64,000 nt of DNA from an uncultured Eubacteriales bacterium (GTDB taxonomy: Bacteria > Bacillota > Clostridia > Christensenellales > Aristaeellaceae): positions 24,738 to 88,737 of the forward strand of contig CADAQF010000005.1 of NCBI GenBank assembly GCA_902790015.1, written 5' to 3'. Each line of letters begins with the position of its first letter. Position 1 is the stretch's first letter. A program made the translations under genes and the position numbers. The notes beneath the pieces were generated by a model. That model saw nothing but the letters and a program-made list of their open reading frames with translations, was not told where the DNA came from and searched no databases. Shown in pieces: positions 19,157 to 27,246 of the stretch.

Positions 19157-19864
19157 TCAGCAGCAGAAAAAGCCCCGGCCGCACAGGCAGTTGCCCAGCA
19201 TGTTGATGGCCAGGCAGGAAAGGAAGGGGCTGCCGCACAGCATGGCGGGGTAGCCGAAGTGCGCGCCGCTGCGCTGGTACATCTGGCCGGAAGACTGGAG
19301 CTGCTGCAAAAGACGCTGGTACTCAAAGTTATTGGGCTCCATCTGGACGGCGGTGCGGGCGTGCTGCAGGGCGGCGATGGTGTTGTTGAGCCCCAGGTTG
19401 GCCCGCGCGCTCAGGGCGTGCCAGGCGGCGTCGTGCTCCTGGACGCGGTTCAGGGTCTGCAGGGCATCATAGAAGCGGCCGGTGCTCAGATAATCGGCCG
19501 CGGCCTGCAGCTGGGGGTTTGCATAGGTCTGCCCCTGGGACTGATAGGCGTTCTGGTAGGCATTCGATTGCCCGTAGGGACGGGACCCGTTCTGATAGCC
19601 GCCGAAGCCGCCAAAGCCCCCGAAGCCGCCGTAGCTGCCCGAGTAGCCGCTGTGATAGGAGCCGGAATACGAGCCCCCGCCCTTTTTGATCTTGATCGCC
19701 TCGGTATAGGCCTCGTTGATTTCCTTCATTTTGGCCTCGGCCGTGGCGGAGCCGGGATGCAGGTCCGGATGGTATTTTTTGGCCAGCTTCCGGTATGCGG
19801 CCTTGATTTCTTCTTCCGTGGCGCTCTGGGTGACCCCGAGCACCTGAAACGGGTCATTGATCAT
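19157..19864 (-). CDS. DnaJ-domain protein with glycine/tyrosine-rich linker
   Basis: N-terminal J-domain of about 70 residues ([23 protein letters not shown] motif in [10 protein letters not shown]), a Gly/Tyr/Ser-rich low-complexity linker (about 77-115), a helical TPR-like part ([20 protein letters not shown]), and a cysteine-rich end ([11 protein letters not shown]). It lacks the DnaJ zinc-finger and C-terminal domains, so it is a J-protein co-chaperone of specialised type rather than DnaJ itself. It overlaps the upstream DUF5685 gene by 11 bases. Confidence 0.85.
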   Translation of the reverse strand: MINDPFQVLGVTQSATEEEIKAAYRKLAKKYHPDLHPGSATAEAKMKEINEAYTEAIKIKKGGGSYSGSYHSGYSGSYGGFGGFGGFGGYQNGSRPYGQSNAYQNAYQSQGQTYANPQLQAAADYLSTGRFYDALQTLNRVQEHDAAWHALSARANLGLNNTIAALQHARTAVQMEPNNFEYQRLLQQLQSSGQMYQRSGAHFGYPAMLCGSPFLSCLAINMLGNCLCGRGFFCC

Positions 19865-20702
19865 GGCTGTTATCCTCGACGGTCTGGTCCTTTTTGTGCA
19901 TCCGCGCGTAGCGGGCCCAAAGCCCTGAGTAGATCACGTTGCGGATGAGGTCCAGGTCCCTTTCCAGGGGCAGGAGATCCAGCTGCTCGGCGGCCTGGCC
20001 GGCCAAAAGAAACAGGATGTCCTTGATCTGGTCCTCGTAATCGGGCGACTGATGCAGGGTGACAAGGGGGTTGAAGCGGCGCAGGCGCCGGTCGGCGTCA
20101 TAGTCCTCGTAGGCGTCCATCATGTAGATGAAGCGGCCCAGGCTGCTGCCAAGATCATACAGCATCCGGGACCATTCGTCGTCCCTGTAGCGGAAGACCT
20201 CGCCCACGATGCGGCCGGAAAGGGAACAAAGCTCGTCCAGCTGCTCGGAGCGCTGGGACTCCAGGATGGTGATGCGCTCCAGCGCGTTTTGGATGGCGGC
20301 GCACTTTTGCGGGTAGCGCAGGGTGATGGCCTCAAAATGGGGCTTAAGCGCGCGGGCCCGAAGGTCCTTGAGGCGGCTGTGATCGTCCCGCACGCCGTCC
20401 AGGCACATATAATAGGCCAGCAGAAGGTTCATATCGGCGGCGTAGGGGAAGACATCGGTGTCCGTATAGCGGCGGGCGGCCAGGGGATGCAGGGGGCATA
20501 CGCCGCTGGTTTCGCGCATGCGGGGCTCGTACAGGGAGGATAGCAGGATGGCCAGGAAGGTCATGTCGTTGCTGAGGGTCGTGCGGCCCTGCTGGCCGTA
20601 CTTTTCCCGAAGCACCCGGCACAGTCCGCAGTAGTAGGCCCGGTAGCGGGTCTGCTGTTCCTTGTCAAGGGCAGCCAGGTTGGCGCTGATATAGCCGAAC
20701 AC
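19854..20702 (-). CDS. DUF5685 family protein
   Basis: 282 residues from a GTG at 20702 (protein begins [15 protein letters not shown] with Met first). That start has GGGAGGTG just upstream; the frame is open for 54 more bases without a ribosome site. Family marks: [62 protein letters not shown], and a late [12 protein letters not shown] acidic motif. The cysteines and acidic patches suggest metal binding, but function is unknown. It heads the operon with a DnaJ-like protein. Confidence 0.85.
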   Translation of the reverse strand: MFGYISANLAALDKEQQTRYRAYYCGLCRVLREKYGQQGRTTLSNDMTFLAILLSSLYEPRMRETSGVCPLHPLAARRYTDTDVFPYAADMNLLLAYYMCLDGVRDDHSRLKDLRARALKPHFEAITLRYPQKCAAIQNALERITILESQRSEQLDELCSLSGRIVGEVFRYRDDEWSRMLYDLGSSLGRFIYMMDAYEDYDADRRLRRFNPLVTLHQSPDYEDQIKDILFLLAGQAAEQLDLLPLERDLDLIRNVIYSGLWARYARMHKKDQTVEDNSHDQ

Positions 20703-20768
20703 TTTTTCACCTCCCAACCGTTCCCGCGATATAAAAGCAGCAGAACAGAAATTCATCTGAACGAACTG

Positions 20769-20798
20769 ATTATATCACGGAAAAAATGAACAAATCAA
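20769..20798 (-). promoter_or_regulatory. Sigma-A promoter for the DUF5685-DnaJ operon
   Basis: On the minus strand TTGATT (20793-20798), 18-base spacer, TATAAT (20769-20774), about 67 bases before the GTG start at 20702. The boxes are close to consensus. Confidence 0.7.
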
Positions 20799-20856
20799 CG
20801 AAACGGGGGGCGGCAATCACGGCATAATCATGGCAAAAGCGTGAAAGGGAAAACGC

Positions 20857-22557
20857 TCAGGCGCCGCGGCCGCGCTTATAGGCGTCGGCCTCGTCCAAAA
20901 GGGCGCCGGCGTGGAGGCGGGCGCTTTCGCTGTCGGCCTGGGCGCCGCCCAGCATGCGGCTGAGCTCATCGGCCCGGCCCGGACGATCCAACGCGGAGAG
21001 GGTGGTGACGGTGCGCTGGCCGTCGAAGGACTTTTCCACCAGGTACTGATGGTCGGCCATGGCGGCGATCTGCGGCAGGTGGGTGACGCACAGCACCTGG
21101 CGGAAGCGGGCGATATCGGCCATTTTTTCGGCCACCACCTGGGCGGTGCGGCCGGAAATGCCGGTGTCGATCTCGTCGAAGATCATGGAGGGGATCTGGC
21201 TCTGGGATGCCGAAAGCGACTTGATGGCCAGCATGATGCGGGACAGTTCGCCGCCGGAGGCCGTCTGCGCCAGGGGCTGGAAATCCTCTCCCCGGTTGGG
21301 CGCGATCAGGAAAACGGCCTGGTCCATGCCGGTTTCCGCAGGGGCGGAGGAGGAAAAACGGACGGTGAACTGCGTGCCGGCCATGTTGAGCAGGCGGAGC
21401 TCCTTTTCCATTTGGGCCTTGAACCGGGCGGCGATCTGCCTGCGGGAGGCGGTCAGGGCGGCGGCGGACTGTTCGTAGCGGGCAAGCGCCTTTTTGACAT
21501 CGGTTTCAAGCTCGGCGGTGCGGTCCTCGGCGTGGCTCAGGTCCTCCAGGGTGCGGGTGATGGAGGCAAGGCGGTCCAGCATGTCGCCGGTGGTGGCGCC
21601 GTATTTGCGGGAAAGGCGGTGAATGAGGTCGAGGCGGGAGGAGACGTAATCCACCCTTTCCTCGTCGTAATTAAGCTCGTCCAGCATCCCGCGGGCGGTA
21701 AGGCCTACGTCCTCGGTCTCGTAATAGAGGTTTTCCACCCGGTCGGCCAGGGAGGCAAAATCGTCCCGGAAGGCGCTCAGGCTTTTGAGCGAGGAGGAGG
21801 CGGCGCGCAGACTGTCCAGCGCAGAGGGGAGGCTGCCGTGGTCATACAGGTTTTCGTAGGCGGAGCGCAGCTGGGTTTCTATCTTTTCGGCGTTTCGGAA
21901 AAGGTCGCTCTCCTGCTTGAGGGAGTCCTCCTCCCCGCGGACCAGGCGCGCCTTTTCAAGCTCCTGGCGCTGATAAAGGAGGATGTCCGCGCGGTCGCGG
22001 TTGTCTTCGATGGAGCGGCGCATGCGGGCAAGCTCCCGGCGTGCGTCCTCGTATGCGTGAAACTGCCGGGCGGTTTCTTCCATCAGGGCGCGGTGGGCGG
22101 CGTCGCCGAAGGCGTCCAGCAGGCGCAGGTGCTGCTTTTCGTCCATCAGGGACTGGTGCTCGTGCTGGCCGTGGATGTCCATAAGCGTCGCGGTCAGGGG
22201 TTTATACAGCGCCAGGGGGACGCTCAGGCCGTTGATGCGGCATACGCTTCGGCCGGTTTGGTGGATCTCCCGGGCGAGGGTCAGAAGCCCGTCCTCCGTT
22301 TCCCAGTCCTGCGAGGCGAGATAGGCAAGAGCGGGGGGACAGTCGGACACGTCAAAAACACCCTCCACAAAGGCGCGGTCGCTGCCCGAACGGATCAGCT
22401 CCCGGGAGGCGCGGCCGCCCAGCAGCAGGGTGACGGCGTCGATCACGATGGATTTGCCGGCGCCGGTCTCGCCGGTCAGGGCGGACAGGCCGGGGCCGAA
22501 GGAAACCGTCAGCGCGTCGATCAGGGCGATATTGCGGATGGTCAGCGATTGGAGCAT
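20857..22557 (-). CDS. recN: DNA repair protein RecN
   Basis: SMC-like ATPase acting at double-strand breaks. Seen: N-terminal IRNIALIDALTVSFGPGLSA, Walker A GETGAGKS, long coiled coils broken by the hinge-less middle, and C-terminal ASGGELSRIMLA signature and MIFDEIDTGISG Walker B. 566 residues, normal. It lies 15 bases downstream of argR, the usual Firmicutes arrangement. Confidence 0.96.
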   Translation of the reverse strand: MLQSLTIRNIALIDALTVSFGPGLSALTGETGAGKSIVIDAVTLLLGGRASRELIRSGSDRAFVEGVFDVSDCPPALAYLASQDWETEDGLLTLAREIHQTGRSVCRINGLSVPLALYKPLTATLMDIHGQHEHQSLMDEKQHLRLLDAFGDAAHRALMEETARQFHAYEDARRELARMRRSIEDNRDRADILLYQRQELEKARLVRGEEDSLKQESDLFRNAEKIETQLRSAYENLYDHGSLPSALDSLRAASSSLKSLSAFRDDFASLADRVENLYYETEDVGLTARGMLDELNYDEERVDYVSSRLDLIHRLSRKYGATTGDMLDRLASITRTLEDLSHAEDRTAELETDVKKALARYEQSAAALTASRRQIAARFKAQMEKELRLLNMAGTQFTVRFSSSAPAETGMDQAVFLIAPNRGEDFQPLAQTASGGELSRIMLAIKSLSASQSQIPSMIFDEIDTGISGRTAQVVAEKMADIARFRQVLCVTHLPQIAAMADHQYLVEKSFDGQRTVTTLSALDRPGRADELSRMLGGAQADSESARLHAGALLDEADAYKRGRGA

Positions 22558-22572
22558 GATGTTTCACCCCGT

Positions 22573-23025
22573 TCAATTCAGCATATCCTGAAACTGCCGG
22601 GCCAGGGCGGGCGCGGAGGCGCTGTCCTTTACGACGATGAAGATCGTGTTGTCCCCGGCCATGGTGCCTAAGATATTTTCCAGGTTCATGCTGTCCACGG
22701 CTTCGGCGGCGGCGTTGGCGCCGCCCGACAGGGTCTTCAGGACGATCATGTTGCCCGAATAGGCGACGGAGAGGACGGAGTTGACGAAGATGCTGGTCAG
22801 CCGCTCGCTGATGTTTTCGGTGACGGAGGACCCGGAGACCGCGTACTTGGAGCGGCCCGCCCCGTTGGGCACCTTGACCAGGCGCAGATCCTTGATGTCG
22901 CGGGAAACGGTGGCCTGCGTGGCGGAAATGTGCATGGCCAAAAGACGCTCGGCCAGCTGGGTCTGGGTTTCGATATCCTCGGTCTCGATCAGGCGGAGGA
23001 TGGCGGTGTGGCGGTCCTGCTTCAT
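22573..23025 (-). CDS. argR: Arginine repressor ArgR/AhrC
   Basis: Arginine-dependent regulator. N-terminal winged helix (ETQTQLAERLLAMHISATQA, TVSRDIKDLRLVKV) and C-terminal hexamerisation/arginine domain with LSGGANAAAEAVDS and GTMAGDNTIFIVV. 150 residues. No arginine genes lie in the window; the place next to recN is conserved in Firmicutes. Confidence 0.96.
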   Translation of the reverse strand: MKQDRHTAILRLIETEDIETQTQLAERLLAMHISATQATVSRDIKDLRLVKVPNGAGRSKYAVSGSSVTENISERLTSIFVNSVLSVAYSGNMIVLKTLSGGANAAAEAVDSMNLENILGTMAGDNTIFIVVKDSASAPALARQFQDMLN

Positions 23026-23385
23026 AAAGAAAGCTCCTTTATCCTCTGATATGATTTGCCGGAAAATGAAAGCGCGGTTTATGCGGTACTCTTAGGGGAC
23101 GCTGATACGCTGATCTAATAAGCCAAACAGACCGCAGCACCTCATCCGTCCCGGCAAAAACAGTTGAATTCACTGACATTATTGATTCTGCCGGTCCACC
23201 ACCAGGACCTGCCGGACCTTATCGTCGGTGAAAACGGTCCACCGGACCGTTTTCCAGGCCCTCCTCACCCCCTCAAGGGGAAGGCATTAATCAGCGTTTC
23301 CATAGGAACGCAGTCCCTCAGTCCGTCATATTATCCGACGAACCGGACAGCATGTCCCGGTGAAGGGGGGCATGCCTCGCTGCGC
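23026..23385. other. Intergenic region argR-mnmE
   Basis: About 360 bases without a gene. It holds one copy of the dispersed hairpin repeat (23203-23274, listed separately). I see no promoter that I would defend and no tRNA. Confidence 0.6.
23203..23274. repeat. Dispersed hairpin repeat, copy 1
   Basis: Core hairpin GAAAACGGTCC-ACC-GGACCGTTTTC (23230-23254) inside about 70 bases that match 35624-35696 closely (TCGTCGGTG before; CCCTCCTCACCCCCTC after). Other copies have CAGGCC/GGCCTG in place of CGGTCC/GGACCG, so the stem changes are paired. Confidence 0.8.
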
Positions 23386-24708
23386 TCATTTTCCTACGCA
23401 GAATTGGGAAAAGATCTGGTCCAGCAGGGTCTCGGTGGCGTTCGCGCCGGTGATGAGGGAAAGCCGGTCCATCGCCTCGTGCAGGCAGACGGCGCCGAAC
23501 TCCAGCGGGGCGCCGGAGGAAAAGGCGGCGGCGGCCTCCTGCAGGGAGGACGCGGCTTCCTTGCACAGCGCCATATGGCGGCGGGAAGAAAGGGGCGTTT
23601 CCCCGGCGGACGACAGGGCGGCTTTGAGGATATCCCGGACGCGCGAAAGCCCCAGGCCGGTTTCGGCGCTGATGGGGATGCTGCCGCAAGGGGGGATCAG
23701 GCGCTGCGGCAGGTCCGCCTTGGTGACCAGGATATGGGGGGAAGGAAGGCCGTCCGGCGGGGGCGGGGCGGCTGGATCCGTTCCGTCCATCAGCCAGAAG
23801 ACTACGTCCGCCTGGCGGGCGGCGGCCAGGGCGCGGGAGATGCCGATCTGCTCGGCCTGGTCCTGAGCGTCGCGCAGGCCGGCGGTATCATACAGGCGCA
23901 CCAGGCAGCCGTCCAGATACAGCTCGCCCTCCACCACGTCCCGCGTGGTGCCGGGCGTCGGGGTGACGATGGCCTTGTCTTCCAATAAGAGGGCGTTGAG
24001 CAGGGTGGACTTGCCGGCGTTGGGCGCGCCCAGGAGGGCGGCCTCCAGCCCCTTTTCCTGCACGCGGAGGGCCCGCTCGTTGACGGCTGCGGAAATATCG
24101 CGGGCCAGGGCCGTGCAGCTGTCGGCCAGTTCCCGGGCGGCCAGCTGCTCTTCGACCTCCTCCGGGTAGTCGATGGCGGCCTCCAGCCGGGCTAAAAGCT
24201 CAGTAAGCCGGCTTTGCAGGGGGGACACAAAGGCGCTGGCCCCGCCTTCCAGCTGGCGCAGGGCCTTTTGGGCGGAGCGCTCGGAGGAGGCGCGGATCAG
24301 CTGCATGACGGACTCGGCCTGGCTCAGGTCGATCCGTCCGTTCAAAAAGGCGCGCAGGGTGAACTCGCCCGGCTCTGCGGGGCGGGCTCCGCAGGAAAGC
24401 ACGGCATCGAGGGCCAGCTTCATGGTGAGGGGGCTTCCGTGCAGCTGAAGCTCCGCCACGTCCTCCCGGGTATAGCTGGCGGGGGCGCGCATGAGGACGG
24501 CCATGCACTCGTCAATGGGTTCGCCGCCGCGAACGATACGGCCCAGGTACAGCCGGTGGCTTTCAAGGGCGGGAACGGGCCTGCGCGGAACGAAGACGCG
24601 GGAAAGGATATCGGCGGCACGGCTTCCGCTGATGCGGATGATGCCGATGCCCGCCTGGCCGGGGGCCGTGGCGGGGGCGGCGATGGTATCCAGCATTTGA
24701 AGGTCCAT
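23386..24708 (-). CDS. mnmE: tRNA uridine-5-carboxymethylaminomethyl modification GTPase MnmE
   Basis: GTPase that with MnmG modifies U34 of tRNAs. Seen: N-terminal folate domain (TIAAPATAPGQAGIGIIRIS), G domain with GAPNAGKSTLLNALL, TPGTTRD and VTKADLP, and the C-terminal FCVGK (CxGK) needed for modification. I choose ATG at 24708, with AGGAGG about 12 bases upstream; the GTG at 24729 includes that ribosome site. 440 residues. Confidence 0.95.
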   Translation of the reverse strand: MDLQMLDTIAAPATAPGQAGIGIIRISGSRAADILSRVFVPRRPVPALESHRLYLGRIVRGGEPIDECMAVLMRAPASYTREDVAELQLHGSPLTMKLALDAVLSCGARPAEPGEFTLRAFLNGRIDLSQAESVMQLIRASSERSAQKALRQLEGGASAFVSPLQSRLTELLARLEAAIDYPEEVEEQLAARELADSCTALARDISAAVNERALRVQEKGLEAALLGAPNAGKSTLLNALLLEDKAIVTPTPGTTRDVVEGELYLDGCLVRLYDTAGLRDAQDQAEQIGISRALAAARQADVVFWLMDGTDPAAPPPPDGLPSPHILVTKADLPQRLIPPCGSIPISAETGLGLSRVRDILKAALSSAGETPLSSRRHMALCKEAASSLQEAAAAFSSGAPLEFGAVCLHEAMDRLSLITGANATETLLDQIFSQFCVGK

Positions 24709-24709
24709 T

Positions 24710-25624
24710 TCAGGGAGAAACCTCCTCACAGGGCTTGACCGGCCCGTCGTCCGGGGCGAAGGGGGCGGGGCAGACGAAGGTCATCCGTCTGCCGGTGGCC
24801 GGGTGATCAAACGAAAGGGAACAGGCGTGGAGCATCAGCCGGTCGGCCTTAGGTGCGCGGCGGCTGCCGTACAAAGGGTCTCCCAGGACGGGATGGCCGA
24901 CAGAGGCCATATGGACGCGGATCTGGTGGGTGCGGCCGGTGTGGATGTGAACGTCCAGCAGGGCCGCCTGGGGGCCGAAGGGGCGAAGGAGCGTCCACTC
25001 GGTCAGGGCGTAGCGGCCCGAAGGGACGACGGCCATGCGCTTGCGGTCTTTGGGGTCGCGCCCCAGGGGCTTTTCGATGAGGCCGTGCGGAGCTTTCACA
25101 GGGCCCAGGACGACGGCGCGGTAGTGCTTTTCCATCGTGCGTTCGGCCAGCTGGCGGGAGAGGGAAAGGTGGGCCTGGTCGTCTTTGGCCACCAGCATGA
25201 GGCCGCTGGTGTCCTTGTCCAGCCGGTGGACGATGCCGGGGCGCTTTTCCCCCCCGATGCCGGAGAGGGAGGAGAGATGATACATCAGGGCGTTGACCAG
25301 CGTGCCCGATTCGTTGCCCGGAGCGGGGTGGACGACCAGGCCGGCGGGCTTGTTGACGACGGCCAGGCACTCGTCCTCATAGAGGATATCCAGCGGGATA
25401 TCCTGCGGAATGAGCGCTGTTTCCTCGACCTGAGGAACCGTGTAAAGGATCTGATCCCCCGCCCGGGGGCGGAAGGAGGGCTTCAGCGCCGTTTTCCCGT
25501 TGACCTGCACCAGGCCTTCTTCGATCAGCGCGGCGGCCCTGGTGCGGGAAAGGCCGGCGGCTGAAAGACATACGTCGAGCCTTATATCGTCGGTGGGACA
25601 GATGAGCAGCTGCGGATCGGTCAT
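24710..25624 (-). CDS. rluD: RluA/RluD family pseudouridine synthase
   Basis: Makes pseudouridine in 23S rRNA. S4 domain at the N-terminus (RLDVCLSAAGLSRTRAAALI), then the catalytic HRLDKDTSGLMLVAK with the active aspartate, and GRTHQIRVHMASVGHPVLGD. 304 residues, a full-length RluD-like protein. The exact target uridine cannot be read from sequence. It overlaps lspA by 4 bases, as in the usual lspA-rluD pair. Confidence 0.92.
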   Translation of the reverse strand: MTDPQLLICPTDDIRLDVCLSAAGLSRTRAAALIEEGLVQVNGKTALKPSFRPRAGDQILYTVPQVEETALIPQDIPLDILYEDECLAVVNKPAGLVVHPAPGNESGTLVNALMYHLSSLSGIGGEKRPGIVHRLDKDTSGLMLVAKDDQAHLSLSRQLAERTMEKHYRAVVLGPVKAPHGLIEKPLGRDPKDRKRMAVVPSGRYALTEWTLLRPFGPQAALLDVHIHTGRTHQIRVHMASVGHPVLGDPLYGSRRAPKADRLMLHACSLSFDHPATGRRMTFVCPAPFAPDDGPVKPCEEVSP

Positions 25625-26064
25625 GCGGGTTCCTCCCGGGATAAAAGGGTGCTCAGCAGGATCAGCCCGGCGCCCAGCACCACAGCGGCGTCGGCCAGGT
25701 TGAACACATAAAAATGCATAAAGTCAAGATGCAGCATATCCCGCACGGCGTGAAGGAGCAGCCGGTCCCAAAGGTTGCCGGCGGCCCCGCCCAGTATCAT
25801 GCCGAAGCCGAGAACAGCCGGCCGCCGCCAGGGAAAGCGGAAAAGAAAAATCAGCATGAACAGCAGCATCAGGAAGGAAATAAGGGTGGCGGCAAGAGCG
25901 GAATCGGGGAAAAGGCCCAGCGCAAAGCCGGTGTTCAGGGTGTAGCGCAGCGAAAGCACCCCGGGGATCAGCGTCCGGTCCTGCCCGATGGATATATGTT
26001 TGAGCCACAGGTCGCCCAGGAAGACCGGCGCCGCAGGCACCAGCGCCCACCATTTTTCCTTCAT
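25621..26064 (-). CDS. lspA: Lipoprotein signal peptidase (signal peptidase II)
   Basis: Membrane aspartyl protease that cleaves prolipoproteins. Four hydrophobic segments; conserved NTGFALGLF (usually NxGAAFG), GAAGNLWDRL and FNLADAAVV carrying the two catalytic aspartates. ATG at 26064 with GGGGAGG upstream gives 147 residues; the frame is open to 26118 without a ribosome site. Confidence 0.93.
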   Translation of the reverse strand: MKEKWWALVPAAPVFLGDLWLKHISIGQDRTLIPGVLSLRYTLNTGFALGLFPDSALAATLISFLMLLFMLIFLFRFPWRRPAVLGFGMILGGAAGNLWDRLLLHAVRDMLHLDFMHFYVFNLADAAVVLGAGLILLSTLLSREEPA

Positions 26065-26595
26065 ACGGCCTCCCCTGCGCTGCGTGATGACGGGAAAAGT
26101 ATACCAAAAAATATACATTTATGCAACAGGAAATAGGGATCACGCATGAATAAGTGGGGTGAGGCGCGCCCGGAAAAAGATCCGTTGGGTGAGGAGGGCA
26201 CGGAAAACAGGCCAGTGGCCTGTTTTCACCGACGAACGGGCCGGCAGGCCCTGGGTTACCTGGGCAGGCACCCGCTTAAATTGCCAGGGCAGAGGAAAGT
26301 TGGGAATACGGAGACCACCTCATCAGTCAGGCGCGACAAAATGTGTTGAAGAAACAACAGTATTGCGCCTGACAGCTTCCCCTCGGAGGGGAAGCCCTTT
26401 GGGTTTCGCAGCGCTCGGACAAATGAACCACTGGCCTTTTTTCCTGGCGCTGATAACCCCTCAGAAGGGAAAACCATTTGGCGTGAGCCGCACCCGTAAA
26501 AAGACATGCAGAATCGTTTTCCGAGATGCTGCTCTCCCCACCGCGGCAAAAATCAGCTGACATGTGGCAGCAGGCAGGCAGGAATCAATAATAAA
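26065..26595. other. Intergenic region lspA-iorB with repeats
   Basis: About 530 bases. It holds an inverted copy of the dispersed hairpin repeat (26188-26254) and a second small palindrome GCTTCCCC-TCGGA-GGGGAAGC (26375-26395). Short open frames here have no ribosome sites and look non-coding. Confidence 0.6.
26188..26254. repeat. Dispersed hairpin repeat, copy 2 (inverted)
   Basis: Hairpin GAAAACAGGCC-AGT-GGCCTGTTTTC (26203-26227) flanked by the same outer sequence as the other copies in reverse orientation: GGTGAGGAGGGC before and CCGACGAACGGGCCGGCAGG after. Confidence 0.8.
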
Positions 26596-26634
26596 ACACC
26601 CGCCGCGGCCGAGGATAGCGGCAGCGGCGGGCGT
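26596..26634 (-). terminator. Terminator after iorAB
   Basis: 11-bp GC-rich stem (26596-26606 with 26624-26634, one G-U pair) followed on the minus strand by TTTTATTATT. It lies 23 bases past the iorB stop. Confidence 0.8.
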
Positions 26635-26656
26635 GAAAGAAGCGGTGAAGGGAGGG

Positions 26657-27241
26657 TCAGGCGTCCGGTGAGGCGGCCTTGCCAAGGGCGAAGGCTTTTT
26701 TGTTAAGCTCCAGGAACTTCGGGGGGACCAGGGCGGAAAGCGCTTCCTGCCAGGTTTCCTCGGGAAGGTCGAAATAGTGGGAGAGCCGGCCCAGCAGCAC
26801 CACGTTCACGGCCTTGGTGCTGCCCGCCTGACGGGCGAGGGAAACGCAGTCCAGTGCGTCCACCTGGACGCCCAGGGCGCGCATCTTTTCGATAAGGTTT
26901 TCGGGATACGCAGCCTGGCCGGTGACCACGGGCATGGGGTCCATCTGCTGGGTGTTGGTGACGATCTGCCCGTCCCGGCGCAGGTAGGGAAGCCACCGCG
27001 CGGCCTCCAGCTGCTCAAAGGAGACGATAAAGTCAGCCTCGCCCAGGTCGATGATGGGGGAATAGACGTGTTCCCCGTAGCGGACGTAGGTGACCACGCT
27101 GCCGCCGCGCTGGCTCATGCCGTGCACTTCGCTGACTTTGACGTCATAACCGCGGGAAAGAAGCACCCTCCCCAGCACTTTGCTGGCCAGAAGGCTTCCC
27201 TGGCCGCCGACGCCGACGATCATGATGTTCTTGGTTTCCAT
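26657..27241 (-). CDS. iorB: Indolepyruvate:ferredoxin oxidoreductase, beta subunit
   Basis: Gamma/beta-type subunit of the 2-oxoacid:ferredoxin family; with IorA it oxidises aryl pyruvates to aryl-acetyl-CoA and reduces ferredoxin. Seen: IMIVGVGGQGSLLASKVLG at the N-terminus and EVHGMSQRGGSVVTYVRYG, the family hallmark. 194 residues. It lies 5 bases after iorA and is followed by a terminator. The reduced ferredoxin could feed the NfnAB-type enzyme encoded divergently at 29.6 kb. Confidence 0.93.
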   Translation of the reverse strand: METKNIMIVGVGGQGSLLASKVLGRVLLSRGYDVKVSEVHGMSQRGGSVVTYVRYGEHVYSPIIDLGEADFIVSFEQLEAARWLPYLRRDGQIVTNTQQMDPMPVVTGQAAYPENLIEKMRALGVQVDALDCVSLARQAGSTKAVNVVLLGRLSHYFDLPEETWQEALSALVPPKFLELNKKAFALGKAASPDA

Positions 27242-27246
27242 GTGGC

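Noticed and set aside
26140..26560. Small coding genes in the lspA-iorB gap
   Set aside because: Frames of 60-130 codons overlap repeats and lack start signals and family likeness.
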